Source of the DNA: Nonomuraea soli
GTDB taxonomy: Bacteria; Actinomycetota; Actinomycetes; Streptosporangiales; Streptosporangiaceae
DNA: 64,000 bases
NCBI RefSeq assembly: GCF_013761175.1
Contig: NZ_JACDUR010000011.1
Location: 62,001 to 126,000, forward strand
Reading direction: 5' to 3'
Made by a program: the position numbers and the translations under genes. This document shows, piece after piece, positions 48,305 through 55,528 of the stretch (position 1 is its first letter; each line of letters opens with the position of its first letter). The notes below the pieces were generated by a model. The model saw only the letters and a list, made by a program, of their open reading frames with translations, was not told the DNA's origin and made no database searches.

Positions 48305-48732
48305 TGGCGGCGAAGGTGCAGTACGACGCGGTCGAGGTCGGCCAGGAGCTGCCGTCCGCCGACTACCAGGTGCGCAGGGTGAACCTCGTGATGTACGCGG
48401 GCGCTTCCGGCGACCTCAACCCGATCCACTGGAACGAGCGTTTCGCCAAGCAGGTCGGCCTGCCCGACGTGATCGCGCACGGCATGTTCACCATGGCGCA
48501 GGCCGGGCGGTACGTCACGGACTGGGCGGGTGACCCGGGGGCGGTCGTCGACTACGGCGTGCGGTTCTCGGCCATGGTCGTGGTTCCCGACGACGATCAG
48601 GGGGCGACGATCACGGTCAGCGGGGTCGTGGAGGAGAAGCTCGAGGACAAGCGGGTGGTGATCGCGCTGACCGCCAGGTCGGGCGATGCCAAGGTGCTGT
48701 CGCGGGCCAGGGCGGTCGTGCAGCTGGCGTAA
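48304..48732 (+). CDS. MaoC-like (3R)-hydroxyacyl-ACP dehydratase subunit B
   Basis: 142 residues from ATG 48304, with GGGGAGGAG upstream. The hydratase-2 motif is intact: GASGDLNPIHWNERFAKQVG contains the catalytic Asp and His, followed by PDVIAHGMFTMAQAG. It forms a heterodimer with the previous gene and removes water from hydroxyacyl-ACP during fatty acid synthesis. The pair plus rpmG upstream and murB downstream is the conserved actinobacterial cluster; here one extra gene lies between it and murB. Confidence 0.9.
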   Translation: MAAKVQYDAVEVGQELPSADYQVRRVNLVMYAGASGDLNPIHWNERFAKQVGLPDVIAHGMFTMAQAGRYVTDWAGDPGAVVDYGVRFSAMVVVPDDDQGATITVSGVVEEKLEDKRVVIALTARSGDAKVLSRARAVVQLA

Positions 48733-48804
48733 AGAGCGCGGCGTGTGAGGTCGAAGGGTCCACCTGGGCCGAATGGCGGCATTCGTGCTGGGTAGGCGCC
48801 TTGT

Positions 48805-50214
48805 ATGACTGAAGCGCCGCGACACGTGACGGAGCTCGCAGAACGGCGGGCCAAGGCCAGGACGGAGCGCGACTTCGCCGCGGCGGACGCGCTCCGGGCC
48901 GAGATAGAGCAGGCGGGCTGGACGGTCCGCGACAGCGACGACGGCTTCGTGCTGGGCGAGCGGCCGGCGTACGACGAGCGGCCGGCGTACGAGGTGTGGC
49001 CGAGCGTGGAGGCGATCCCGGTCTCGTCGAGGACCGAGGATCCGCCCCGCGAGTCTCATCTGCCGCCGGTCGCACGGAGCAGCGGCACCGGGCGCGACAC
49101 GCAGGGCGGGTCGGCGCACAGCACCACCGGCTCCCGGCCCGACGTGGGCGCGGGCGCCGACATCGGCGACCGCCCCGACCAGGGCGGCATCCCGGCCACC
49201 GCAGGCGCTGGGGGTTCCGGACAAGGCGCCCCCGCCACCGCAGGCGCTGGGGCTTCCGGCCAAGGCACCCCGGCCACCGCCAGCGCGGGCTCGGGCGCCG
49301 CCGCTCACGCGCAGGGTCGGCCAGGTACGGCGGGCAGCGAGGCCCGCCCCGCCGAAGCCGGTGGGGCCACTGCTCGCCCCGGCGCCGAGCTGGGTTTCGA
49401 GGAGGAGGCGCGTCCCACCACCCCCGACGACGACCTCCTGCACGCGCAACGCCTCTGGGACGCCTCCCTGGCCTCCAACCGCGCCGACGACGCGGGCATC
49501 ACCCTGACGCGCCGCCGTACCGCCGTCGCCGACATCACCGTCACCGTCTCCCTCCTGGCCGACGGCTACCCGCAGGACGTGGTCGCCTGCGTGGAGGCGG
49601 TCATGGAGCACACCACCGCCCGCGTGCTCGCCTTCGACCTGGGCAACCTCGACGGCGCCGGTGACGCCCTGCACGCGCTCCAGGAGCGCCACCCCGACCG
49701 GATCACCGTCTGGCACGTCGCCGAGCGGCCCCACTGGCGCGGCGGCACCGCGTCATGGGGCGCGTGCCGTACCAAGCTCCTGCAGTTGGACGAGTCGGAC
49801 GTGCACGTTCTCATGGAGTCCTCGACCATCCTCACCGGTGACGCCCTCACCCCGCTGGTCGAGGCGATCAAGGACGGCGCGGTGGCGGCGGGCTGGAAGG
49901 GTGTCGAACCCTCGGATGACGGGACGCAGTGGAACGAAGCGGGACCCGGCCGGGTCAGGGCGCTGCTCGGCTACCTGATGGCCGTGCGCCGGTCGGCTGC
50001 CCTGGGCGCCTTCCCCGACCAGGCGCGGTACTACCGCAACGCCGATCTGGAGCTCTCGCTGGCCCTGCCGGGCGAGCTGGTCGTGCCGGACGAGCTGCTC
50101 CCGGTGGTGCAGCGCACCCATCGCGGTTACCACGAGGTGGAGGAGGGTTACCGGGAGCAGGAGTCGCGGCGTAACTACGACCGTGTGCTCCGCCTGCTGC
50201 GCCAGGCCCCCTAG
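48805..50214 (+). CDS. CysS-stalk-like domain fused to a glycosyltransferase-like protein
   Basis: 469 residues from ATG 48805. Residues ~8-50 (LAERRAKARTERDFAAADAL, RAEIEQAGWTVRDSDDGFVL) match the C-terminal DALR/stalk segment of cysteinyl-tRNA synthetase. Residues ~60-200 are a low-complexity Pro/Gly/Ala/Thr linker with 13-residue repeats. Residues ~215-460 look like a GT2-type nucleotide-diphospho-sugar fold (ITVTVSLLADGYPQDVVACV, SDVHVLMESSTILTGDALTP), although the canonical DxD motif is not evident. The family seems to be an actinobacterial protein of this locus. A tRNA- or RNA-related binding role for the N-terminus is only a suggestion. Confidence 0.6.
   Translation: MTEAPRHVTELAERRAKARTERDFAAADALRAEIEQAGWTVRDSDDGFVLGERPAYDERPAYEVWPSVEAIPVSSRTEDPPRESHLPPVARSSGTGRDTQGGSAHSTTGSRPDVGAGADIGDRPDQGGIPATAGAGGSGQGAPATAGAGASGQGTPATASAGSGAAAHAQGRPGTAGSEARPAEAGGATARPGAELGFEEEARPTTPDDDLLHAQRLWDASLASNRADDAGITLTRRRTAVADITVTVSLLADGYPQDVVACVEAVMEHTTARVLAFDLGNLDGAGDALHALQERHPDRITVWHVAERPHWRGGTASWGACRTKLLQLDESDVHVLMESSTILTGDALTPLVEAIKDGAVAAGWKGVEPSDDGTQWNEAGPGRVRALLGYLMAVRRSAALGAFPDQARYYRNADLELSLALPGELVVPDELLPVVQRTHRGYHEVEEGYREQESRRNYDRVLRLLRQAP
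49186..49287 (+). repeat. 39-bp tandem repeat, 2.6 copies
   Basis: Units at 49186-49224 and 49225-49263 and a partial third to about 49287 encode GIPATAGAGGSGQ, GAPATAGAGASGQ and GTPATASAG. They lie in the linker of the fusion protein and keep the frame, so copy number can change without breaking the gene. Confidence 0.8.
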
Positions 50215-50224
50215 TCTGGAAAGC

Positions 50225-51241
50225 ATGATTCTGGCGCCGTACACCACGCTCGGACTGGGCGGCCCCGCCCGCGATTTCGTCGAGGCCGCCTCGGCCGAGG
50301 AGCTGGTCTCCCTCGTCGCGCAAGCCGACAGGGACAAGGTGCCGCTGCTGATCCTGGGCGGGGGCAGCAACCTGGTGATCTCCGATGCGGGATTCGACGG
50401 TCAGGTCGTCAGGGTGGCGGGCAAGGGGATCAGTTGTGAGCGCGACGGCGACCAGGTGGTCGTGACCGTCGAGGCGGGCGAGGACTGGGACCCGCTGGTC
50501 GAGCGGGCTGTCGCCGAGGGCTGGGCGGGCATCGAGTCGATGTCCGGCATTCCCGGGCAGGTCGGCTCGACCCCCATCCAGAACGTCGGCGCCTACGGCC
50601 AGATGGTCGCCGACACGATCAGGTCCGTCCGCGTCTACGACCGCCGCACCTGCCAGGTCGTCGACCTCGGCGCGCGGCAGTGCGGCTTCGCCTACCGCGA
50701 CAGCGTCTTCAAGCAGGACCTGGGCAGATATGTCGTGCTCGCGGTGACCTATGCCCTCACCATCTCCGACATCTCCGGCGAACTGACCTACGACGAGCTG
50801 ATCCGCCGCCTCGGCAGCTCGAAGGCGCCGCTCAAGGACGTCCGCGAAGCCGTACTGGAGATCCGCCGCGGCAAGGGCATGGTCCTCGACCCCGCCGACC
50901 CCGACACGCGCAGCGCCGGATCGTTCTTCACCAACCCCGTCCTGTACGGCGAAGCGATCGCGGACCTCGAGTCGCGCTCGCCCGGCCACCCCCGCTGGGA
51001 CCTGCCCGACGGCGGCATCAAGGTGCCCGCCGCCTGGCTGATCGAGCAGGCGGGCTTCACGAAGGGCTACACGCGCGGCCCCGTCCGCATCTCCACCAAG
51101 CACACCCTCGCCCTCACCAACCCAGGCGACGGCACCACCTCCGACCTGCTCACCCTCGCCCGCGAGGTGCGCGACGGCGTCCACGGGAAGTTCGGGGTCA
51201 CGCTGGTCAACGAACCGGTGCTCATCGGCTGCCAGCTATAA
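50225..51241 (+). CDS. murB: UDP-N-acetylenolpyruvoylglucosamine reductase (MurB)
   Basis: 338 residues from ATG 50225, ten bases after the previous stop. FAD-binding domain motifs LLILGGGSNLVISDAGFDG and SGIPGQVGSTPIQNVGAYGQ are complete; the catalytic Ser is in SAGSFFTNP (about residue 231) and the Glu in TLVNEPVLIG (about 328). MurB reduces the enolpyruvyl group to make UDP-MurNAc, the second committed step of peptidoglycan synthesis, with NADPH. The presence of the extra loop (YAYRDSVFK type, here FAYRDSVFKQ) makes it a type I enzyme. Usually followed by tRNA-Trp, secE and nusG; here a riboswitch and transporter follow instead. Confidence 0.95.
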   Translation: MILAPYTTLGLGGPARDFVEAASAEELVSLVAQADRDKVPLLILGGGSNLVISDAGFDGQVVRVAGKGISCERDGDQVVVTVEAGEDWDPLVERAVAEGWAGIESMSGIPGQVGSTPIQNVGAYGQMVADTIRSVRVYDRRTCQVVDLGARQCGFAYRDSVFKQDLGRYVVLAVTYALTISDISGELTYDELIRRLGSSKAPLKDVREAVLEIRRGKGMVLDPADPDTRSAGSFFTNPVLYGEAIADLESRSPGHPRWDLPDGGIKVPAAWLIEQAGFTKGYTRGPVRISTKHTLALTNPGDGTTSDLLTLAREVRDGVHGKFGVTLVNEPVLIGCQL

Positions 51242-51256
51242 TGGGAGAGCAAACCG

Positions 51257-51405
51257 AAGGGGAGTAGTCCTCAACTGCCGCGATCGACACGCTGGCTCGT
51301 TCCGAGCCCGGTCGCGGCGGCCTGTTCTTCAGGCGGACGAGACCTTCGGCCTGGCAACGAGACAGTCGCTGCCGGGCCGAAGCCGTCATGCCCGAAACTC
51401 CCCTT
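51257..51405 (+). ncRNA. yybP-ykoY manganese riboswitch
   Basis: A long leader before the GDT1-family gene matches this class as I know it: the 9-bp closing stem AAGGGGAGT (51257-51265) with ACTCCCCTT (51397-51405), the GGGGAGTAG start, an internal hairpin GGCTCGTTCCGAGCC, and the conserved GCAACGAGACAG segment (51355-51364). Ligand is Mn(II), which raises expression of Mn exporters. The aptamer begins 15 bases after murB. Confidence 0.85.
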
Positions 51406-51419
51406 GAGGCGGGTGCCTG

Positions 51420-51453
51420 CTTCCGGTCCGGATCGCGCGGAAGAGGACCTTTG
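51420..51453 (+). promoter_or_regulatory. riboswitch expression platform over the ribosome binding site
   Basis: CTTCCG (51420-51425) pairs with CGGAAG (51438-51443), partly covering the AGAGGA (51442-51447) that precedes TTG 51451. This suggests translational control rather than termination; no T-rich terminator is present. Confidence 0.55.
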
Positions 51454-52017
51454 GAAGCATTCTGGATCAGCCTGGTCGTGATCTTCGTGGCCGAGCTGGG
51501 TGACAAGAGCCAGCTGATGGCTCTGACGTTCGCGACACGGTTCAAGGCTTGGCCCGTGATCGCCGGCATCACCATCGCCACCACCGTCGTCCACCTCGGC
51601 AGCGTCGCCATCGGCGGCCTCATCGGCGACGCCCTCCCCACCAAGGCGATCAACATCGTGGCCGCGGTCGCGTTCTTCGGGTTCGCGCTGTGGACCCTGC
51701 GCGGCGACGAGCTGACGGACGAGGAGTCGCAGAAGGCCTCCCGCACGACACGCAACGCGATCATCGCGGTCACGGTGGCGTTCTTCCTGAGCGAGCTGGG
51801 CGACAAGACGATGCTCGCGACCATCACCCTGGCCACCCAGCACGACTGGGTGGGCACCTGGATCGGGTCGACGGTGGGCATGGTGGCGGCCGACGCGCTG
51901 GCGATCGTGGTGGGCCGCATGCTGGGCAAGCACCTGCCGGAGAAGATCATCAGGTACGGCGCGGCGGCGAGCTTCGCGGTGTTCGGGGCGATTCTGCTCT
52001 TCGAGGCCCTCCGGTAA
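51451..52017 (+). CDS. GDT1/UPF0016-family divalent cation (Mn) transporter
   Basis: 188 residues from TTG 51451; the frame is open to 51388, but that lies in the riboswitch, and homologues begin at this point. Two copies of the family motif E-x-G-D-K-S/T occur in mirrored halves: VAELGDKSQLMALTF and LSELGDKTMLATITL. Six to seven membrane segments. GDT1/MneA-type proteins export Mn(II) (or Ca) from the cytoplasm. Control by a manganese riboswitch directly upstream strongly supports Mn export here. Confidence 0.9.
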   Translation: MEAFWISLVVIFVAELGDKSQLMALTFATRFKAWPVIAGITIATTVVHLGSVAIGGLIGDALPTKAINIVAAVAFFGFALWTLRGDELTDEESQKASRTTRNAIIAVTVAFFLSELGDKTMLATITLATQHDWVGTWIGSTVGMVAADALAIVVGRMLGKHLPEKIIRYGAAASFAVFGAILLFEALR

Positions 52018-52141
52018 GGCATGGCCCCTCCCTGGCGGCGAGCGCTTCGCTCCAGGGCGCGGGCAACCGGTGACGTGCATCCGGAGATGGTGATGGTGAT
52101 GTCGCGCCGGAAGCCCGCCCCGCTGGCCGGGTCGCAGGAAG

Positions 52142-53368
52142 TCACCCCAGCGCGCCCGCCTTGCGCAACAGCACCCACCGTTCCCGCTGGTTGGTGCAGA
52201 GCCGGGCCGCCAGTTCCAGCTCGGCGCGTGCCTCCGGGAGCCGTCCGAGCCGGGCCAGCAGCTCACCGCGTACGGTCGGGACCAGATGCGAGCCCGGCAG
52301 CTGGTCCGTGGCGATCAGCTCGTCCACGATGGCGAGGCCGTGAGCCGGGCCCGAGGCCATGGCGACGGCGACGGCCCGGTTGAGCACGACCACCGGCGAG
52401 GGCGCGACCCGGCCGAGTGCCTCGTAGAGCAGCACGATCCGGTCCCAGTCGGTCGCCTCGACCGAGGGTGCCGACGTGTGGACGGCGGCGATCGCGGCCT
52501 GCAGGCCGTAGGGGCCGAGGCCGCGAGCCGATGCCCTGGCGAGCGCGGCCAGCCCGCGGCGGATGGCCGAGAAGTCCCACCGCCGCCGGTCCTGCTCGTC
52601 GAGCAGGACCGGTGAACCGTCCGGGCCGGTCCGGGCAGGGAAACGTGCCGCCGTCAGTTCGCACAAGGCCAGCAGGCCGTGCACCTCGGGCTCGTCCGGC
52701 TGCAGCGCGGCCAGCGTGCGGGCCAGCCGTATCGCCTCGTACGCGAGGTCGGGGCGCAGCAGCCGCTCGCCCGACGTGGCCGTCGACCCCTCGGTGAAGA
52801 TCACGTAGAGGACGCTGAGCACGCCGCCCAGCCGCTCGCGGCGCTCGGCGGCCGGGGGCAGCTCGAACGGCACCGCGGCCGCCGCGATCGTCTTCTTGCC
52901 CCGGGTGAGGCGCGCCTGCACGGTCGGCACGGGTACGAGGAACGCGCGGGCGATCTCCTCGCTGGACAGCCCGCCGACCACCCGCAAGGTCAGCGCCACC
53001 CTGGCCTCGGGGGAGAGCACCGGGTGGCAGCTGACGAACATCAGCGCCAGCACGTCGTCGTCGATCCTGTCGGGATCGACGTCGTCGTCAACCGAGCGGT
53101 CCGCCGCCAGGTCGGCCGCCAGCAGGGCGTACCGGTCCTGGAGGGCGGCCCGGCGGCGGATCGTGTCGATCGCCCGCCGCCGGGCCGTGGCCATGAGCCA
53201 GGCGGCCGGATTGGCCGGAGCGGCGCCCGGCCACGACACCAGCGCCTCGGCCACCGCCTCCTGGGCGGCGTCCTCGGCCAGCCCGAAATCGCCGGTGAAC
53301 CGGGCCAGCGCGGCGACGATCCGCGCCGACTCGATCCGCCAGACCGCCTCGACATCGGCCGTGCTCAT
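52142..53368 (-). CDS. ECF42-type RNA polymerase sigma factor
   Basis: 408 residues from ATG 53368. Region 2 (IVAALARFTGDFGLAEDAAQ, EALVSWPGAAPANPAAWLMA) and region 4 (ALTLRVVGGLSSEEIARAFL, TVQARLTRGKKTIA) cover the first ~185 residues. The long C-terminal extension (DUF6596/TPR-like; VLYVIFTEGSTATSGERLLR and on) is the mark of ECF42 factors, which lack an anti-sigma factor and are controlled by this extension. Such genes almost always pair with DGPF-domain genes; one lies 44 bases upstream on the same strand and should be in the same operon and its regulon. Confidence 0.9.
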   Translation of the reverse strand: MSTADVEAVWRIESARIVAALARFTGDFGLAEDAAQEAVAEALVSWPGAAPANPAAWLMATARRRAIDTIRRRAALQDRYALLAADLAADRSVDDDVDPDRIDDDVLALMFVSCHPVLSPEARVALTLRVVGGLSSEEIARAFLVPVPTVQARLTRGKKTIAAAAVPFELPPAAERRERLGGVLSVLYVIFTEGSTATSGERLLRPDLAYEAIRLARTLAALQPDEPEVHGLLALCELTAARFPARTGPDGSPVLLDEQDRRRWDFSAIRRGLAALARASARGLGPYGLQAAIAAVHTSAPSVEATDWDRIVLLYEALGRVAPSPVVVLNRAVAVAMASGPAHGLAIVDELIATDQLPGSHLVPTVRGELLARLGRLPEARAELELAARLCTNQRERWVLLRKAGALG

Positions 53369-53411
53369 CAGATCCGGCCGTTGCCGTCGTGCGCGGCCCG
53401 GTCCCTGATGA

Positions 53412-53783
53412 TCACCTGTCGACCTGAGGGACCTCGTCGCTCCCGGGCACCCGCCGGATCTCGATCTTGGATCCGCGGGCCGCGGGGACCCGCTTGGCCC
53501 ACTCGACCGCCTCCTGCTTCGAGGCGACGTCGAGCAGGAAGAATCCCCCGAACAGCTCCTTGGTCTCGCCGTACGGCCCGTCCGTGACCACCGGCGCCTG
53601 GCCGCTGAAGTCGACCACGACGCCCTGGCCCGGATCGTCCAGCCCCTCCGCCGCCAGGAGGACGCCGGCCTTGACCATCTCCTCGATGAACTGGCGGGTC
53701 GTGGCCATCATCACGTCGATGTCGGCCATCATGGCCGCGTTCGACTCGTCGGTGCCCCGCATGATCAGCAGATACTTGGACAT
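53412..53783 (-). CDS. YCII-related DGPF-domain protein
   Basis: 123 residues from ATG 53783. The DGPF motif is seen as VTDGPYGETKELFGGFFLLD; the rest (YLLIMRGTDESNAAMMADID, AEWAKRVP type end) fits the YCII-like dimeric alpha-beta barrel. DGPF proteins are the constant partners and regulon members of ECF42 sigma factors; their biochemical role is uncertain. The pair is transcribed in the order DGPF then sigma factor. Confidence 0.9.
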   Translation of the reverse strand: MSKYLLIMRGTDESNAAMMADIDVMMATTRQFIEEMVKAGVLLAAEGLDDPGQGVVVDFSGQAPVVTDGPYGETKELFGGFFLLDVASKQEAVEWAKRVPAARGSKIEIRRVPGSDEVPQVDR

Positions 53784-53975
53784 CGTGTTCTCCTCGTCCG
53801 GCGGGACCGCCCCTCGGCCCTCGCACCCACACGTCGAACGAGCGGCCCGCGGATCGACACGGCAGGGGAGAAATCTCTCGCCGCCACGCGGCCGATCCTG
53901 TCAGAGCCGCCCCTGAGCGGACGCCCTGCTGATCGGAGAACGGCAACCCGTCGAGGGATCGGACAGGATGGCGGC

Positions 53976-54491
53976 ATGACCGGCCCGCTCATCGACGAAG
54001 AACCCGCCGAACACCACCGCTACCGTCGCTACCTGCAGGCCCTCGACGAAGCCACGGAATCGGACGAGGCCGAGCTGGTGACCACCGTCCTGCGCGACGA
54101 GGACGCGACGATGGCCGAATCGGCGGTCAACCGCCACCTGGAGTTCCGCGCCACCCGGCTTCTGACCGACCCGGCGTTCACCACCTGGGCCCAGGCTATG
54201 GCGACGGCGATCGGAGATCGGCCCTTTCTCGTCCGCCGCCTGCAGGAGTGGGCCCTGCTCAGAACGATCGCGCTGGACGAACCATGGACCACCGAAGAGC
54301 TCACCACCGCTTCCGAGTGGTTCCAGCGCACCGCCTCCTCGTCGCGGTTCATCACCTCACGCCGAGCCCTCACCCTGCTCGCCGAGCAGGGGCGGACCCG
54401 GCGAGTTCGCGATACGGCGAGTGGTCGGCTACCTCAGCCGGCGCATCCCCGCTGCATTGATCACGGACGCGGATCTCCTCCGATCTTGTAG
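53976..54491 (+). CDS. hypothetical protein
   Basis: 171 residues from ATG 53976. Mostly alpha-helical (HHRYRRYLQALDEATESDEA, ESAVNRHLEFRATRLLTDPA, FLVRRLQEWALLRTIALDEP, ITSRRALTLLAEQGRTRRVR), as in HEAT-like repeat or helical-bundle proteins; no catalytic motif. The last ~25 residues (PQPAHPRCIDHGRGSPPIL) look unlike the rest and may come from a recent frameshift. Family not recognised. It is divergent from the DGPF gene with a 192-base gap. Confidence 0.5.
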   Translation: MTGPLIDEEPAEHHRYRRYLQALDEATESDEAELVTTVLRDEDATMAESAVNRHLEFRATRLLTDPAFTTWAQAMATAIGDRPFLVRRLQEWALLRTIALDEPWTTEELTTASEWFQRTASSSRFITSRRALTLLAEQGRTRRVRDTASGRLPQPAHPRCIDHGRGSPPIL

Positions 54492-54539
54492 GATCCCGCC
54501 TCAGCAGGCCGTGGCGTGACCTGAGGAGCCGATGCTGGT

Positions 54540-55496
54540 ATGACGGCGGAGCGACCGATGCCCACCCAGGACGACGTGCTCGCGTACTTCGACACCCTCT
54601 CCAACTGGGGGCGCTGGGGTGACGACGACGAGCTCGGCACGCTCAACCACATCACCGACGGCGTACGGCTGGCGGCGGCGCGGGCGGTGCGCCACGGCAG
54701 GAGCGTGTCGTGCGCGTGGGAGGTCGCCGTACCGGAGGACATGGAGCGCTCGACGACGGTGTGCCCGTGTGCCGCCGACATGCCGGGCGCCGAGAACCTG
54801 CCGGTGCCCGCGTTCCATGCCGACCGGCGCTGGGGTTTCTCGACCGAGCGGCTCGGCATCACCTTCCATGGCAACACGCTCACCCACCTCGACTCGCCGT
54901 GCCACATCCTCTGGGACGGCACGATGTACAACGGGCGTCCGCATTCGTTGGTCGATGCCGAGACGGGTTCGGGGTGGGCGGCCGTCACGGCGGCGGCGAA
55001 CGGGATCGTCACGCGGGGCGTCCTGCTGGATGTCGCGAAGGTCCGGGATGTTCCGTGGCTGGAGCCGGGCGAGGGGGTGTTCCCCGAGGACCTGGAGGCG
55101 GCCGAGCGGCGTCAGGGGGTGCGGGTGGGGACCGGCGACGCGGTGCTTCTGCGGACCGGGTACGGCCGTGCCCGGCACGAGACGGGGGCGGCGATCGGGT
55201 TCACGCAGGCGGGCTGGCACGCGTCGTGCCTGCCGTGGCTGCATGAGCGTGGGGTCGCGCTGATCGGCGCCGACAGTCCGCAGGATGTCCAGCCGTCGGG
55301 CTATGACGACGTGTTGATGCCGGTGCATGCCGTGAGCCTCGTGGCGATGGGGCTGTGGATGCTCGACAACTGCGACCTGGAGGCGTGCGCGGCGACGGCT
55401 GAGGAGCTGGGGCAGTACGACTTCCAGCTGGCGGTCGCGCCGGTCCGCTTCGCCGGCACGTCCGGCAGCCCCGTCAACCCGATCGCGACGTTCTGA
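54540..55496 (+). CDS. cyclase-family metal-dependent hydrolase (kynurenine formamidase-like)
   Basis: 318 residues from ATG 54540. The family motif HxGTHxDxPxH appears as TFHGNTLTHLDSPCHILW, keeping the His and Asp metal ligands. The N-terminal ~50 residues (NWGRWGDDDELGTLNHITDG) are the standard cyclase start, and later blocks (DAVLLRTGYGR, GWHASCLPWLHERGVALIGA) follow. Members hydrolyse cyclic or N-formyl substrates (kynurenine formamidase, isatin hydrolase) or take part in polyketide cyclisation. The substrate here is unknown; it stands alone, convergent with the LuxR-type regulator. Confidence 0.85.
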   Translation: MTAERPMPTQDDVLAYFDTLSNWGRWGDDDELGTLNHITDGVRLAAARAVRHGRSVSCAWEVAVPEDMERSTTVCPCAADMPGAENLPVPAFHADRRWGFSTERLGITFHGNTLTHLDSPCHILWDGTMYNGRPHSLVDAETGSGWAAVTAAANGIVTRGVLLDVAKVRDVPWLEPGEGVFPEDLEAAERRQGVRVGTGDAVLLRTGYGRARHETGAAIGFTQAGWHASCLPWLHERGVALIGADSPQDVQPSGYDDVLMPVHAVSLVAMGLWMLDNCDLEACAATAEELGQYDFQLAVAPVRFAGTSGSPVNPIATF

Positions 55497-55528
55497 CCTC
55501 GACAACCCCGGCCTCATGAGTCACGGCC

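Noticed and set aside
52563..52808. Short + strand frames opposite the ECF42 gene
   Set aside because: Shadows without start signals; the minus-strand sigma factor and DGPF pair explain the region.
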